From positions 1-30,358 of the IMG/VR virus record IMGVR_UViG_3300037847_005766: DNA of 30,358 bases, one strand, 5' to 3'. The position numbers and the translations under genes are program-made. The notes beneath the pieces were generated by a model that ran no database searches, had not been told where the DNA came from, and saw only the letters and a list, made by a program, of their open reading frames with translations. The DNA is from a virus. How positions within the stretch are numbered: position 1 is the first letter of the stretch; each line of letters begins with the position of its first letter. Shown in pieces: positions 14,801 to 21,548 of this stretch.

Positions 14801-15074
14801 TGCCCGCACCGAATCCACAAAAGCGATCAACCTCGCAAGTGAGCAGGCGTATAACACCGCACAGGCGGATGGGATAAAGATCCGTAAAGAGTGGTTATCG
14901 TCACGTGATGATCTTGTGCGTGAGACACATCAGGAACTCGACGGTCAGATCGTGGGCGTCAATGAGATGTTCGTGGTTCCTTCCACAGGTGCGCAAGGCT
15001 CAAGCCCGTCCAACTTCGGCGATCCGTCCGAGGATATTAACTGCAGATGCACTGTATTGCCGATCGTCGAATGA
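11865..15074 (+). CDS. Composite portal protein with inserted domains and C-terminal MuF head-morphogenesis domain
   Basis: 1069 residues, AGAGGTGA before ATG 11865. Residues ~45-390 are an HK97-type portal (HGYVYAAVSRASQDLAALPI, VFGVPPSVLGDNS, NFAVSRQQAQNYWE). The last ~230 residues carry the Mu gpF signature (RTIARTESTKAINLASEQAY, LSSRDDLVRETHQELDGQIV, ending INCRCTVLPI). Between them lie about 420 residues with three modules I have seen in phage head proteins but cannot name: ~428-540 (YLAVSYWRGLAAYESNP, QWGMGRVNGLLYALRTG, TDLLPEEHP), ~587-680 (AFLFVNRG, AYKLPIAKMINGDLKVV) and ~696-810 (DNWPSIWRKGGNIEGNNQYR, AIRKREAWAARHLQDFRLAG). Portals are normally 400-500 residues. The portal forms the DNA channel; MuF proteins are minor head proteins, sometimes injected. 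Confidence 0.92.
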   Translation: MSKDLPAKPLSFWQRITKAFAKPVEKPERPAHGADWARSQGAANPYPVKLSMSAFASHGYVYAAVSRASQDLAALPIKLIRGKGENSEIIEEHPFLDLMDQPSTYKDGFSFREQLIVDLMLSGGCYVLLAGTTDVPTSLFRLHPEQTKIITDPVVGIKGFEFTDSGTAVEYPIDRVVYAQSASWGAGVDSLYGLGGVQPLQREISADISAQKLAADSSKKGRPDILISPADEADIWDYEQRRAILDAYKGMSSEGGAMVLSGQVNVEPLQISPRDLEFQAVRDYTRQAISAVFGVPPSVLGDNSANFAVSRQQAQNYWEVQTKRGKRLSFLLTQIAKRFDSSFRVEVDYSGVEALQDIRNAQLDRITKHILNGMDAGDAYTYEGMQDAPIVPLDERESPAEDVGDEEGQNVRAMEMILRTISKDQKQETNYGLKSNAKEAMDALPEATQKGLKKKAKDHNEDYGDNPKKRLTNSNYLAVSYWRGLAAYESNPESVRPSVSSAQQWGMGRVNGLLYALRTGKYRRRPYDTDLLPEEHPLSNAEDDKEQKHLIFGYKDLELAPKDAAWGFTKREARKILGDDPDMERYAQAFLFVNRGGTDDPDAYKLPIAKMINGDLKVVFRGVIAAGSSVRGEPKFGAGFYNLSGATQKDKERLYDEIKALYERFGEAAPIAPWEEPEEKAEEITNFPTRGDDRAVSLSNSQYRVFDADYAKDLKDNWPSIWRKGGNIEGNNQYRRLEPIVNRQDKTPKTDTEEMAIRKREAWAARHLQDFRLAGTVAQIKWFVVGEKGQAYMKELIEEEKRKIEGKKDRSMRWRAWIQKTQKPAEKAIQRAVYSYLREARKRYMGRAREYIQTQRGYTPQERKAVIDWALLLGMVDEVRILQKRLGRQWLSVWSLAGNDALLDVYESAGKTLPLDLTFGSREAAVEASDFTAMNIAQTTANKMKEVIEKGLLEGDSIDEIAGNISQHTAFGIKRSRTIARTESTKAINLASEQAYNTAQADGIKIRKEWLSSRDDLVRETHQELDGQIVGVNEMFVVPSTGAQGSSPSNFGDPSEDINCRCTVLPIVE

Positions 15075-15160
15075 TGCATATCCATGAATACGTTATGATG
15101 CTTTTGTGTATACTGTGCCTGTTGTTGTGGATCGTGTGGTTGTATGATGATTGGAGGTAA
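15071..15160 (+). CDS. 29-residue single-span membrane peptide
   Basis: A short frame from ATG 15071 (ATGA overlap with the portal stop) to TAA 15160, one base before the next start. The product begins MMHIHEYVMMLLCILCLLLW and ends IVWLYDDWR: a charged head, one hydrophobic span of ~18 residues, and an acidic/basic tail. It carries the next gene's GGAGG within its last codons, so it couples the two genes. Roles seen for such peptides include holin, antiholin or membrane anchor, but nothing specific is visible. It may only be a translational link. Confidence 0.55.
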   Translation: MMHIHEYVMMLLCILCLLLWIVWLYDDWR

Positions 15161-15161
15161 G

Positions 15162-15560
15162 ATGTTGGAGATAATAATTGCGGCCGTTGTGGGTCTTGGT
15201 GTGGGTGTCGGCGGTACGCTCTTCGCAAAGCGTGACAAGAAACCCGATCCGGTTGTGGTTGCGGTTGGCGGTGATGAGGTTGCACGTGGTCAAGTCGAGG
15301 TCCAAAAGCAACTCACAAACCTCGATCTTGTCAAAGAGATATGTGCACCTGATTACATCGTAAAACAAGAACAGGGCGATCTGTTGTGCCGTGAGTTATT
15401 TTGCCGCATGCAACAACGTGGAATCGACGCACAAACCTCGCAAAGCGATTGTAACGAGATCGCCAACATCGCCAACACAAAGAGCATACAGGCCGCATGC
15501 AAGGATCTTGAGGGAGACGCAAAAGAGGTGTGTACAGAATTATTTTTCAAAAGAAAATAA
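15162..15560 (+). CDS. Membrane-anchored cysteine-rich protein
   Basis: 132 residues from ATG 15162, four nt after GGAGG; in-frame ATGs at 15144 and 15147 lie inside the small upstream frame. Residues ~2-23 are a glycine-rich membrane anchor (EIIIAAVVGLGVGVGGTLFA), then a basic KRDKK, so the C-terminus may be outside the cytoplasm if uncleaved with reversed topology, or cytoplasmic by the positive-inside rule. The rest has six cysteines (EICAPD, LLCREL, FCRM, SDCNE, ACKD, VCTE), an even number suited to disulfides. It could be a lysis accessory or virion membrane protein; family not recognised. Confidence 0.75.
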   Translation: MLEIIIAAVVGLGVGVGGTLFAKRDKKPDPVVVAVGGDEVARGQVEVQKQLTNLDLVKEICAPDYIVKQEQGDLLCRELFCRMQQRGIDAQTSQSDCNEIANIANTKSIQAACKDLEGDAKEVCTELFFKRK

Positions 15561-15568
15561 AAAAGTGC

Positions 15569-15596
15569 TTGCATTATTTTTTCATTCGCTTATAAT
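15569..15596 (+). promoter_or_regulatory. Promoter P4 of the small-gene cassette
   Basis: TTGCAT (15569-15574), a 16-nt spacer and TATAAT (15591-15596). The 18 bases at 15582-15599 (TCATTCGCTTATAATGAA) match the reverse complement of the P1/P5 box at 15 of 18 positions, here spanning the -10. It starts a unit that ends at the 16559 terminator. Confidence 0.85.
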
Positions 15597-15628
15597 GAAA
15601 GAGTAACAAACAACAACGGAGCAACAAA

Positions 15629-15829
15629 ATGACAACACAAGAAACAATCAAGCTTAACAAAGAAGTAACAAAGATTATTAGATTATTCGCAGATGACAAA
15701 AACAGTGGGTATGCGCTTTTATCAGCAAAGCAAGAAACAAAGTTAATCGTACGGATACAAGAGATCGAAAGAAAGCTTAATACAACAATTGTGATTGATG
15801 GAATCTACAACCACAATCAAGGATACTAA
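15629..15829 (+). CDS. Small hypothetical protein, 66 aa
   Basis: 66 residues, first gene after P4, with ACGGAGCAACAAA before ATG 15629. Mostly helical and lysine-rich (LNKEVTKIIRLFADDKNSGY, KLIVRIQEIERKLNTTIVID). No motif recognised. AT-rich codon use compared with the neighbouring structural genes fits a separately acquired accessory gene. Confidence 0.75.
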   Translation: MTTQETIKLNKEVTKIIRLFADDKNSGYALLSAKQETKLIVRIQEIERKLNTTIVIDGIYNHNQGY

Positions 15830-15847
15830 CCACACAACAAACAACCC

Positions 15848-15865
15848 GCCCGCCTTTGAGCGGGC
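15848..15865 (+). other. GC hairpin between small genes
   Basis: GCCCGC and GCGGGC flank a 6-nt loop, with no T-run after it. It sits between the 15629 and 15887 genes and may stabilise or partially attenuate the transcript, or be a degenerate terminator. Confidence 0.55.
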
Positions 15866-15886
15866 ACAACCCAACAAGGAGCAACA

Positions 15887-16099
15887 ATGTACACAACAAC
15901 AATTAAAATTACACGAGACATGATTGAGCAAATCGAGGATGGGAGCCTTAAAATCAAATGCGGGCAGTGGGTGCAATACACATGGCTGCGCAAAAAGTCT
16001 CGCTTTGTAGGCGTGACAAAAGCAGGATCTATTTGGGCGGTACATAACCGCTATGGAAAGTTTAACGCACAAGCGCAGTCGATCAAGAAATTCCAATAA
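15887..16099 (+). CDS. Small basic hypothetical protein, 70 aa
   Basis: 70 residues with AAGGAGCAACA before ATG 15887. Positively charged and beta-rich (KIKCGQWVQYTWLRKKSRFV, GVTKAGSIWAVHNRYGKFNA), compatible with a small OB- or SH3-like nucleic-acid binder, though no family is recognised. It is the second gene of the P4 cassette and has its own leader with the repeated CAACAAGGAGCAAC element. Confidence 0.75.
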   Translation: MYTTTIKITRDMIEQIEDGSLKIKCGQWVQYTWLRKKSRFVGVTKAGSIWAVHNRYGKFNAQAQSIKKFQ

Positions 16100-16122
16100 C
16101 ACCCCAACAAGGAGCAATAACA

Positions 16123-16287
16123 ATGAATCAAGAAGTAATAAGAGAAGTGATTATCATTACATACAAAAACGGCGTGCGGCATGTACTCGAAAAGACGCAG
16201 GCGACATACGATCTCATCGTATTCGAGTTTGAAAACATCGAAGAGGTTGAATATGCGGACTACATCGAAACAGGTGCGGCACAATGA
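16123..16287 (+). CDS. Very small acidic protein, 54 aa
   Basis: 54 residues from ATG 16123 with AAGGAGCAATAACA upstream to TGA 16287. The sequence begins MNQEVIREVIIITYKNGVRH and then alternates strand-like and acidic stretches (YDLIVFEFENIEEVEYADYI). It is too short for a 60-residue cutoff but has a proper RBS and an ATGA overlap with the next gene, so I regard it as real. Family not recognised. Confidence 0.75.
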   Translation: MNQEVIREVIIITYKNGVRHVLEKTQATYDLIVFEFENIEEVEYADYIETGAAQ

Positions 16288-16520
16288 GCGGGCTTGTATT
16301 CGTAGCGGTGCATATCGTCAAGCCCACCCTCTTTATCCTCATGATCCTCTCATGCCTCTCAGCGGCAATCTATCTCACTACAACCAACAAAGGAGCAAAA
16401 CACATGCGCAAAGTAGATGCACAACAAATACGTAAAATGATCAAAGTCTTCGGCCGTGCAAAGGTGCGGGCGATTCTCAAAGAAAAAGGTTTGACCTTCG
16501 AGGATCTCGGTATTAGATAA
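16284..16520 (+). CDS. Possible dual-start protein: membrane long form and soluble short form
   Basis: 78 residues from ATG 16284 (overlapping the upstream TGA). Residues ~4-32 are hydrophobic (LVFVAVHIVKPTLFILMILS and on), one or two membrane passes. An in-frame ATG at 16404 lies after AACAAAGGAGCAAAACAC, nearly the full leader used by other genes in this genome, and would give a 38-residue soluble protein (MRKVDAQQIRKMIKVFGRAK and on) with a helix-turn-helix-like AILKEKGLTFEDLG. Either two products arise from one frame, or two genes have been fused by loss of a stop. Last gene before the terminator. Confidence 0.75.
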   Translation: MSGLVFVAVHIVKPTLFILMILSCLSAAIYLTTTNKGAKHMRKVDAQQIRKMIKVFGRAKVRAILKEKGLTFEDLGIR

Positions 16521-16558
16521 ATCTTGCAAGTTCATTCTTGTCGATAGTTTGGATCTAA

Positions 16559-16598
16559 GACCGTTGTTGATTACCTGATATCAACAACGGTCTTTTTT
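16559..16598 (+). terminator. Strong rho-independent terminator
   Basis: Perfect 13-bp stem GACCGTTGTTGAT/ATCAACAACGGTC with an 8-nt loop, then TTTTTT. It ends the P4 cassette. Confidence 0.93.
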
Positions 16599-16617
16599 AT
16601 TGCGTGATCGCTATACG

Positions 16618-16646
16618 TTGCAAATTGTCCGCATTTGGTGTATATA
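16618..16646 (+). promoter_or_regulatory. Promoter of the head-tail operon
   Basis: TTGCAA (16618-16623), a 17-nt spacer and TATATA (16641-16646), 17 nt before the protease start. It lacks the 18-bp box found at four of the other promoters, so the structural genes may be controlled differently. Confidence 0.7.
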
Positions 16647-16663
16647 CACATTAGAGGTGATCT

Positions 16664-17434
16664 ATGTACATCAAAAACCTACAATGCGAGATCTTGCGTG
16701 ATTCGGGCAAAGATAAGCCTGTTGTGAGTTTTATTGCTTCCACAGCCAATGCCGATCGCTATGGTGATGTCATCAATCAACGAGGGTGGGATTTATCTAA
16801 GTACAGAAAAAATCCCGTGATTTTACTCAATCACAACGCAAACGCTCTACCGATAGCTCGTGGCGAGGTTGATGTTGTTGATGGGAAACTTATGGTTGAT
16901 GTTGAGTTTGATATGGACGATCCACAGGCTGCAGAAGTTGCACGCAAGACAAAGGCGGGCTTTCTCAACGCTGTGAGCGTGGGCTTCAATCCCATCGACG
17001 CAACACCCCGATCCATGTTGGAAAAGTCGCACCCCGCACACGGTCAAAGCGGGCAATACTTCGATAAGGCCGAACTCCTCGAAATCTCAATTGTGACGAT
17101 CCCCGCAAATGGCGAGGCCGTTGCCGCCAAAGGATATGATATGCAAAATCGTAATTTCAAGATCTCAAACCTCAAACACATCCTTGATGTGGAGATGCGT
17201 GACGATGTGGTTGTTGTGACCTACGCCCGCCACGACATGCCCGAAGATATGGAGCAAGACGCCATGAAAGATCCCGATGAGGAGATCGAGGAGGATCGTG
17301 GTCATTACGATGAGGATGAGGAATCCAAAGAAGATCGAGAGATGGACGATGATGAGGATGACAAAGACAAAGAAAAAGAAGACAAATTTTTAACCCCACA
17401 AGAGCGCGCCTTTCTCAATGCGCTTTTATCCTAA
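16664..17434 (+). CDS. Prohead (capsid maturation) protease, HK97 type
   Basis: 256 residues with AGAGGTGATCT before ATG 16664. The catalytic features of the caudoviral prohead serine protease fold are visible: H57 in VILLNHN, S105 in NAVSVGF, and an acidic third residue in the ELLEISIVTIPAN region (~E140). The start FIASTANADRYGDVI and GWDLSKYRKNPVILLNHNA are typical. The C-terminal ~60 residues are extremely acidic (DEEIEEDRGHYDEDEE, then DDDEDDKDKEKEDKF), perhaps a scaffold-like tail. It trims the delta domain of the capsid protein during assembly. The capsid gene follows after 12 nt. Confidence 0.95.
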   Translation: MYIKNLQCEILRDSGKDKPVVSFIASTANADRYGDVINQRGWDLSKYRKNPVILLNHNANALPIARGEVDVVDGKLMVDVEFDMDDPQAAEVARKTKAGFLNAVSVGFNPIDATPRSMLEKSHPAHGQSGQYFDKAELLEISIVTIPANGEAVAAKGYDMQNRNFKISNLKHILDVEMRDDVVVVTYARHDMPEDMEQDAMKDPDEEIEEDRGHYDEDEESKEDREMDDDEDDKDKEKEDKFLTPQERAFLNALLS

Positions 17435-17446
17435 CAGGAGTAACAC

Positions 17447-18922
17447 ATGAGTGATAAAACACTTGTAAACGAGGCAAAAGCGATCCTTGAGGGCATCAAG
17501 ACGCACCAAAAGACCTCCACAGAAAAGCTATCTCAATTTGAGAAGCAACTCAGCGATCTCAAACGTGCACAGCGTCTTTTGCAAGAAGCTAGTGTACAGC
17601 CACAGATCAAAGACGAACACCTTAACGCACCTGATTACATGCTCAAGAGCTTTGTTGATGAGAAAGGCGTTCGATGGCAAACCGCCCGCAAGAACGTACA
17701 GATCGCAGGGCGTGGTACGGTAGCCGTTGAAGAGAAAGGCCTTCTAGATTCCGATGAGCCTGTAAACCAATGGCATGCGGATCTCATCAAGATCAACAAA
17801 GAGCGCTCTCTTGCACGTCTCATCATGAGTACACCCAACACACCAAAGAGCGATCTCAAGTTGTGGAAGCACCTCCAAAAGGCACCCTCTTTCATGCGCC
17901 CTGCAATAAGCAAGGCGTTTAACGATTCCGCAGGTCAGGGGGCGGAATGGGTACCAGATCAATTTGCCGCAAACCTCTATTTTAACATCGAAGAGACAAG
18001 TCAATTGCCTCGTGTTGTTGCGGATAACCTCCAAAAGCAAAGCGTTGAGCGTAGCACCATCTTGATTCCTCGCATGGAAAAAGGTGGCCGTCCGTACCTT
18101 AAAGGCAAGGTTTCCACAGACTCACCCGCACAATACACCGCCTCAACCGTCACAACCTCACAAAAGAGCGTAACCGTGAGCGGCCTTGCAGGTCGTTACC
18201 TCATCGATGATGCGGCACAAGAAGACTCGGCGATCGCAGTTGTGCCCGCCCTTCAAAGACAGATATCGATGGATCTTGCCGATGCTATGGAAGATGCTTT
18301 GATCAATGGTGACGATAGCGCAACACATCAAGACGACATCGCAAATTGGAATATACGTGGAAGATGGGGCACAAGCCCCGCTCTTGGTGGAAGCGCCGAT
18401 CATAGACGTGCTTTTAAGGGCATGAGAAAGCAAGCTTTTGATCGCTCTTGTACTGCGGATCTATCTGGATTCACCTTTGCAAAGCTGTTGGGTCTCAAGG
18501 CGCAAATGGGTGAACTTGCCCTTCAAAACGTTGTTATCTTTGCATCTCCTGAGGCGGTTCTTGCGAATCTTTTGGTCCTCGATCAGGTTTTGACCATAGA
18601 CAAGTTCGGACCGCAAGCGAGTGTGAAAACAGGCCAGATCGCAAATATTGCGGGCATGCCTATTATCATGTCTCGGTTCCTTTCTGCGGATATGAATGAC
18701 CTAGGTAAGTATGACAATGCAACCAAAAACAAAACCGGACTACTTATGGCGCATGCTCCTTCATGGTACATCTTCGAGCGTAGAGGAATCCTTGTGGAAA
18801 CTGACCGCAAAATTGATGTCGGGGCCACTGAAATCGTCGCTACAATGAGATCCACTTTCGACACACTCGATCTTGATGCAACCAAAAACGTTGCGTTTGG
18901 TTTCAAAATGGCAATATCATAA
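17447..18922 (+). CDS. Major capsid protein, HK97 fold
   Basis: 491 residues, AACAGGAGTAACAC before ATG 17447. Residues ~1-50 form a charged coiled coil (ILEGIKTHQKTSTEKLSQFE), the expected scaffolding delta domain removed by the protease. The body shows HK97 capsid-like features (ERSTILIPRM, ALINGDDSATHQDD, ISMDLADAMEDALINGD and the C-terminal TFDTLDLDATKNVAFGFKMA). It builds the icosahedral shell. Place after the protease and before connectors confirms the call. The cleavage site cannot be fixed from sequence. Confidence 0.95.
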   Translation: MSDKTLVNEAKAILEGIKTHQKTSTEKLSQFEKQLSDLKRAQRLLQEASVQPQIKDEHLNAPDYMLKSFVDEKGVRWQTARKNVQIAGRGTVAVEEKGLLDSDEPVNQWHADLIKINKERSLARLIMSTPNTPKSDLKLWKHLQKAPSFMRPAISKAFNDSAGQGAEWVPDQFAANLYFNIEETSQLPRVVADNLQKQSVERSTILIPRMEKGGRPYLKGKVSTDSPAQYTASTVTTSQKSVTVSGLAGRYLIDDAAQEDSAIAVVPALQRQISMDLADAMEDALINGDDSATHQDDIANWNIRGRWGTSPALGGSADHRRAFKGMRKQAFDRSCTADLSGFTFAKLLGLKAQMGELALQNVVIFASPEAVLANLLVLDQVLTIDKFGPQASVKTGQIANIAGMPIIMSRFLSADMNDLGKYDNATKNKTGLLMAHAPSWYIFERRGILVETDRKIDVGATEIVATMRSTFDTLDLDATKNVAFGFKMAIS

Positions 18923-18932
18923 GGAGTAAATC

Positions 18933-19295
18933 ATGGAATATAGAATACATGTACCCGCAAAGCATGCGACAAACTTGACCACAACAACGGTTTTGCACTC
19001 AATCCCTTGCGATCGTAATGCAACCCTTAAGAAGGTCATGATCTCAAGCCGTGCAGGAATCACACACGATAGCACAAACTATTCTCAAATTGCAGTTAAG
19101 AACGGATCTACCACTCTTGCGGTACGTTTGTTTAATGCGGTATCTCTTGCCGCACTGACACCTGAAGAGTTAACCGTATCCGATGGCGACGTAACAGCCT
19201 CCACATGTCTTAAGGTCGAGTATGACTTTAGCGCATCCGGCTTGGCTGTAGATTGCGATCTTGTTTTGGTCTTTGAGACTGCGAGGCAGTTCTAA
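18933..19295 (+). CDS. Putative capsid decoration or head protein
   Basis: 120 residues, TAAGGAGTAAATC before ATG 18933. Almost wholly beta by appearance (TVLHSIPCDRNATLKKVMIS, LKVEYDFSASGLAVDCDLVL). It follows the capsid gene directly, where many phages encode a trimeric decoration protein. There is no motif that proves this, and a small connector is an alternative. Confidence 0.7.
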   Translation: MEYRIHVPAKHATNLTTTTVLHSIPCDRNATLKKVMISSRAGITHDSTNYSQIAVKNGSTTLAVRLFNAVSLAALTPEELTVSDGDVTASTCLKVEYDFSASGLAVDCDLVLVFETARQF

Positions 19296-19297
19296 TT

Positions 19298-19912
19298 ATG
19301 GCAATGGTTACGGTTTCCATATTGAAACAATATCTTCCTGAGATCACGGGCGATGCCGCCAATACTGATCTTGAGGCGTTATTGGATCGTGTGGAATCCG
19401 CAACCGCCCGGTATATGGGATGGGGTAAGGCTGATAACCTTGCCTCACCTCGTATGTTGTCTGCAACATACACCTTTTTCCTCGATGCGCCTACGCTCGA
19501 GAATCCTGATGTTTTGCAATTACCTATGAGGCCTGTACAAAGCATCACATCAATACACAGCGACATCGATCGCCAATACGGATCGGATACGTTGATCGAT
19601 GCGTCAACATACAGCCTTGATAAATACTTAGGGCAAGTGATACTCAATCCTGTAACCGCAACCGATTACTTTGATCGTGGGTATCGTGCGATCAAGGTGA
19701 TATGTGAGGCGGGTTTTGCAGGTGGCGAAATGCCCGCAGATCTTGAACACGGGATCTGTGTGTGGGCGTCTCAACTACACCGCAACAAAGCAACACAGGG
19801 AAAAGACAGCATCACACAAAGAGCGGCCACGATATCAATCTCCCCAAAGAATATGCCCCCTGAGGTAAAGGAGATCCTTGCGCCATTTCGAGAACCTCGG
19901 CAAATCTTTTGA
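19298..19912 (+). CDS. Head-tail connector (gp6-like)
   Basis: 204 residues, ATG 19298 two bases after the previous stop. The layout is that of head-tail adaptor proteins: helical start (VSILKQYLPEITGDAANTDL), RVESATARYMGW, then LPMRPVQSITSIHSD, YSLDKYLGQVILNP and a helical end with MPADLEHGICVWASQLHRNK. It forms a ring under the portal. The call follows family pattern and the gene order capsid-connector-gp10-like-terminator. Confidence 0.85.
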   Translation: MAMVTVSILKQYLPEITGDAANTDLEALLDRVESATARYMGWGKADNLASPRMLSATYTFFLDAPTLENPDVLQLPMRPVQSITSIHSDIDRQYGSDTLIDASTYSLDKYLGQVILNPVTATDYFDRGYRAIKVICEAGFAGGEMPADLEHGICVWASQLHRNKATQGKDSITQRAATISISPKNMPPEVKEILAPFREPRQIF

Positions 19913-19921
19913 GGTGACACG

Positions 19922-20317
19922 ATGCCAAAGCAGATCTCTCTTGCACAATTTCAAACCCGCATGAGAAAGGCCGATCAACGAATTGTAAAAACGCTTTTCA
20001 TCAAACTTCGTGCCCTATCGCTCAAGGCTGAGGCCGAAGCAAAGCGCAACGCAACCGACTATCCTCGTGTACGTACAGGGCGCTTACGTTCATCGATCAC
20101 GGGGCTTGTGGACACCAAAAACGCACGGCCTCGCATGCTTCTTGTCGCAGGTGGAAACACAAAAGGGGCGCCTGTGAACTATGCAAAGTTTGTAGAGTTT
20201 GGTACAAAACGCATGAGGCCTCGGTTTTTTATGGGTAGGGCTATGCAAAAGATCGAGCGTGATCAAGTCCTTGATGAGTTGCGCAACCTCCTCAATCTTG
20301 CGCTTGTGGAGAGGTAA
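19922..20317 (+). CDS. HK97 gp10-like head-tail joining protein
   Basis: 131 residues, GAGGTGACACG before ATG 19922. The family signature is clear: KAEAEAKRNATDYPRVRTGR then LRSSITGL, YAKFVEFGTKRMRPRFFMGR near the C-terminus. Members stop or join the tail tube at the neck. Overlaps the next gene by one base. Confidence 0.9.
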   Translation: MPKQISLAQFQTRMRKADQRIVKTLFIKLRALSLKAEAEAKRNATDYPRVRTGRLRSSITGLVDTKNARPRMLLVAGGNTKGAPVNYAKFVEFGTKRMRPRFFMGRAMQKIERDQVLDELRNLLNLALVER

Positions 20318-20766
20318 TGGCATCACGTACAAGGCAAATTATCGAAAAGATAAAGGCGCTCGTTGCGGTTGACTATACCGCAAAAGAGAGCGGTCTTGAT
20401 ATGCGCAACAAGGTGCAGATGGGTGCAATTATCGATCCGCCTTACGTGCCCTTTGGGTGTGTGTCTTTTGTGCAAGCTACAAGCGAATACGGCCAATCAT
20501 TAGGGCGCTACCGAATCACGAACACCTTCGAGGTGTATGCATTTGTGGCGGGCCTTAATGTAGAAGAGCGCACCGTAAAGGCGATGGATCTTGTTGAGGA
20601 TATGGCTGAGGCTCTTTGTGCAGATCGTCAAATCGGTCTATCTTCGATCGTTGATGATATAAAATGTGCCTTTGTTGCCGAAGATGGAGATCGCTACGGG
20701 ATCGAGGGCTTGGGGATCGGTTATATTGAGGTGCAAGTGTACTCTCAAAGCGACACAGGGATCTAG
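20317..20766 (+). CDS. Tail terminator/completion protein
   Basis: 149 residues; ATG 20317 overlaps the prior TAA, with GGAGAGG upstream. The chain alternates helices and strands (RQIIEKIKALVAVDYTAKES, RYRITNTFEVYAFVAGLNVE, LGIGYIEVQVYSQ) like gpU/gp17-type terminators that cap the tail tube. Function comes from fold impression and position; no diagnostic motif. Confidence 0.75.
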   Translation: MASRTRQIIEKIKALVAVDYTAKESGLDMRNKVQMGAIIDPPYVPFGCVSFVQATSEYGQSLGRYRITNTFEVYAFVAGLNVEERTVKAMDLVEDMAEALCADRQIGLSSIVDDIKCAFVAEDGDRYGIEGLGIGYIEVQVYSQSDTGI

Positions 20767-20769
20767 ATT

Positions 20770-21537
20770 ATGACATGGTATGACACAGGATTTAAGCAAC
20801 GGCAAGCGGTGGCGATCGATGCTACAACCACATCCGATGCAACCACGGCCGCAAGGGATACCGAGTTTGGTATCCCATCGGATTGGGATCTTTTTTGGGA
20901 TAATATACGATCGGATTTCTTCGATGTGGTTGTAGCTGATCCAAACGGCAATCTGTTGAATTTCTCACGCAAGGCGGGCGCAAATTATGCGAATCGTGTC
21001 CTTGTTCTTGAGGTTGACGGGTACGCCACAAAAGGCCAAAGCGTTGTGCAAATATACGTGTACTTTCAAAACCCCACACAAAGCAGCGATCTATCTGTGT
21101 CGACCACGATGACAAATATACTCAACGGATCGATCGAGTTATCAAGGCCCACGGCGCTTACGGTCACACAGCCCTTGTTAAGACCACCAACAGACGTGCC
21201 GCAAACCGCATTTGTAAAGGCCTCGACGGACGAGATCGACGTGTATTTTTCTGTGGCCTCCATATTGGGGGCGAGAGCAGCAAAATACAACAACCGCCTA
21301 CTCTATGAGGGTATAAACTACATCAACGTGTTTGCTCTCAACTCAGCGGGCGCAAACGATACGGGGCGATATGACGAATCACAAACAAGGTTTGTGGGTG
21401 AGTATGTGCGGGTACGTGCAAAAGGCGGATCAAGTGGAAGCGATTACGCTCTTGTGTGTCGTATCGTCACAACCGAAACACAACAAATTGATATAAGATG
21501 TTTAATACAGGTACGCGATCAGCTACCATCTAGCTAA
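20770..21537 (+). CDS. DUF2341-like beta protein in the tail module
   Basis: 255 residues from ATG 20770. The first ~115 residues read like a DUF2341-type beta domain: FKQRQAVAIDATTTSDATTA, SDWDLFWDNIRSDFFDVVVA, DPNGNLLNFSRKAG, then LVLEVDGY and IYVYFQNP. The rest (~120-255) is also beta-rich. Such domains often bind carbohydrate or decorate surfaces. Its position between tail terminator and tail tube suggests a virion component, possibly tail-surface decoration. Confidence 0.75.
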   Translation: MTWYDTGFKQRQAVAIDATTTSDATTAARDTEFGIPSDWDLFWDNIRSDFFDVVVADPNGNLLNFSRKAGANYANRVLVLEVDGYATKGQSVVQIYVYFQNPTQSSDLSVSTTMTNILNGSIELSRPTALTVTQPLLRPPTDVPQTAFVKASTDEIDVYFSVASILGARAAKYNNRLLYEGINYINVFALNSAGANDTGRYDESQTRFVGEYVRVRAKGGSSGSDYALVCRIVTTETQQIDIRCLIQVRDQLPSS

Positions 21538-21548
21538 CAGGAGAAATC

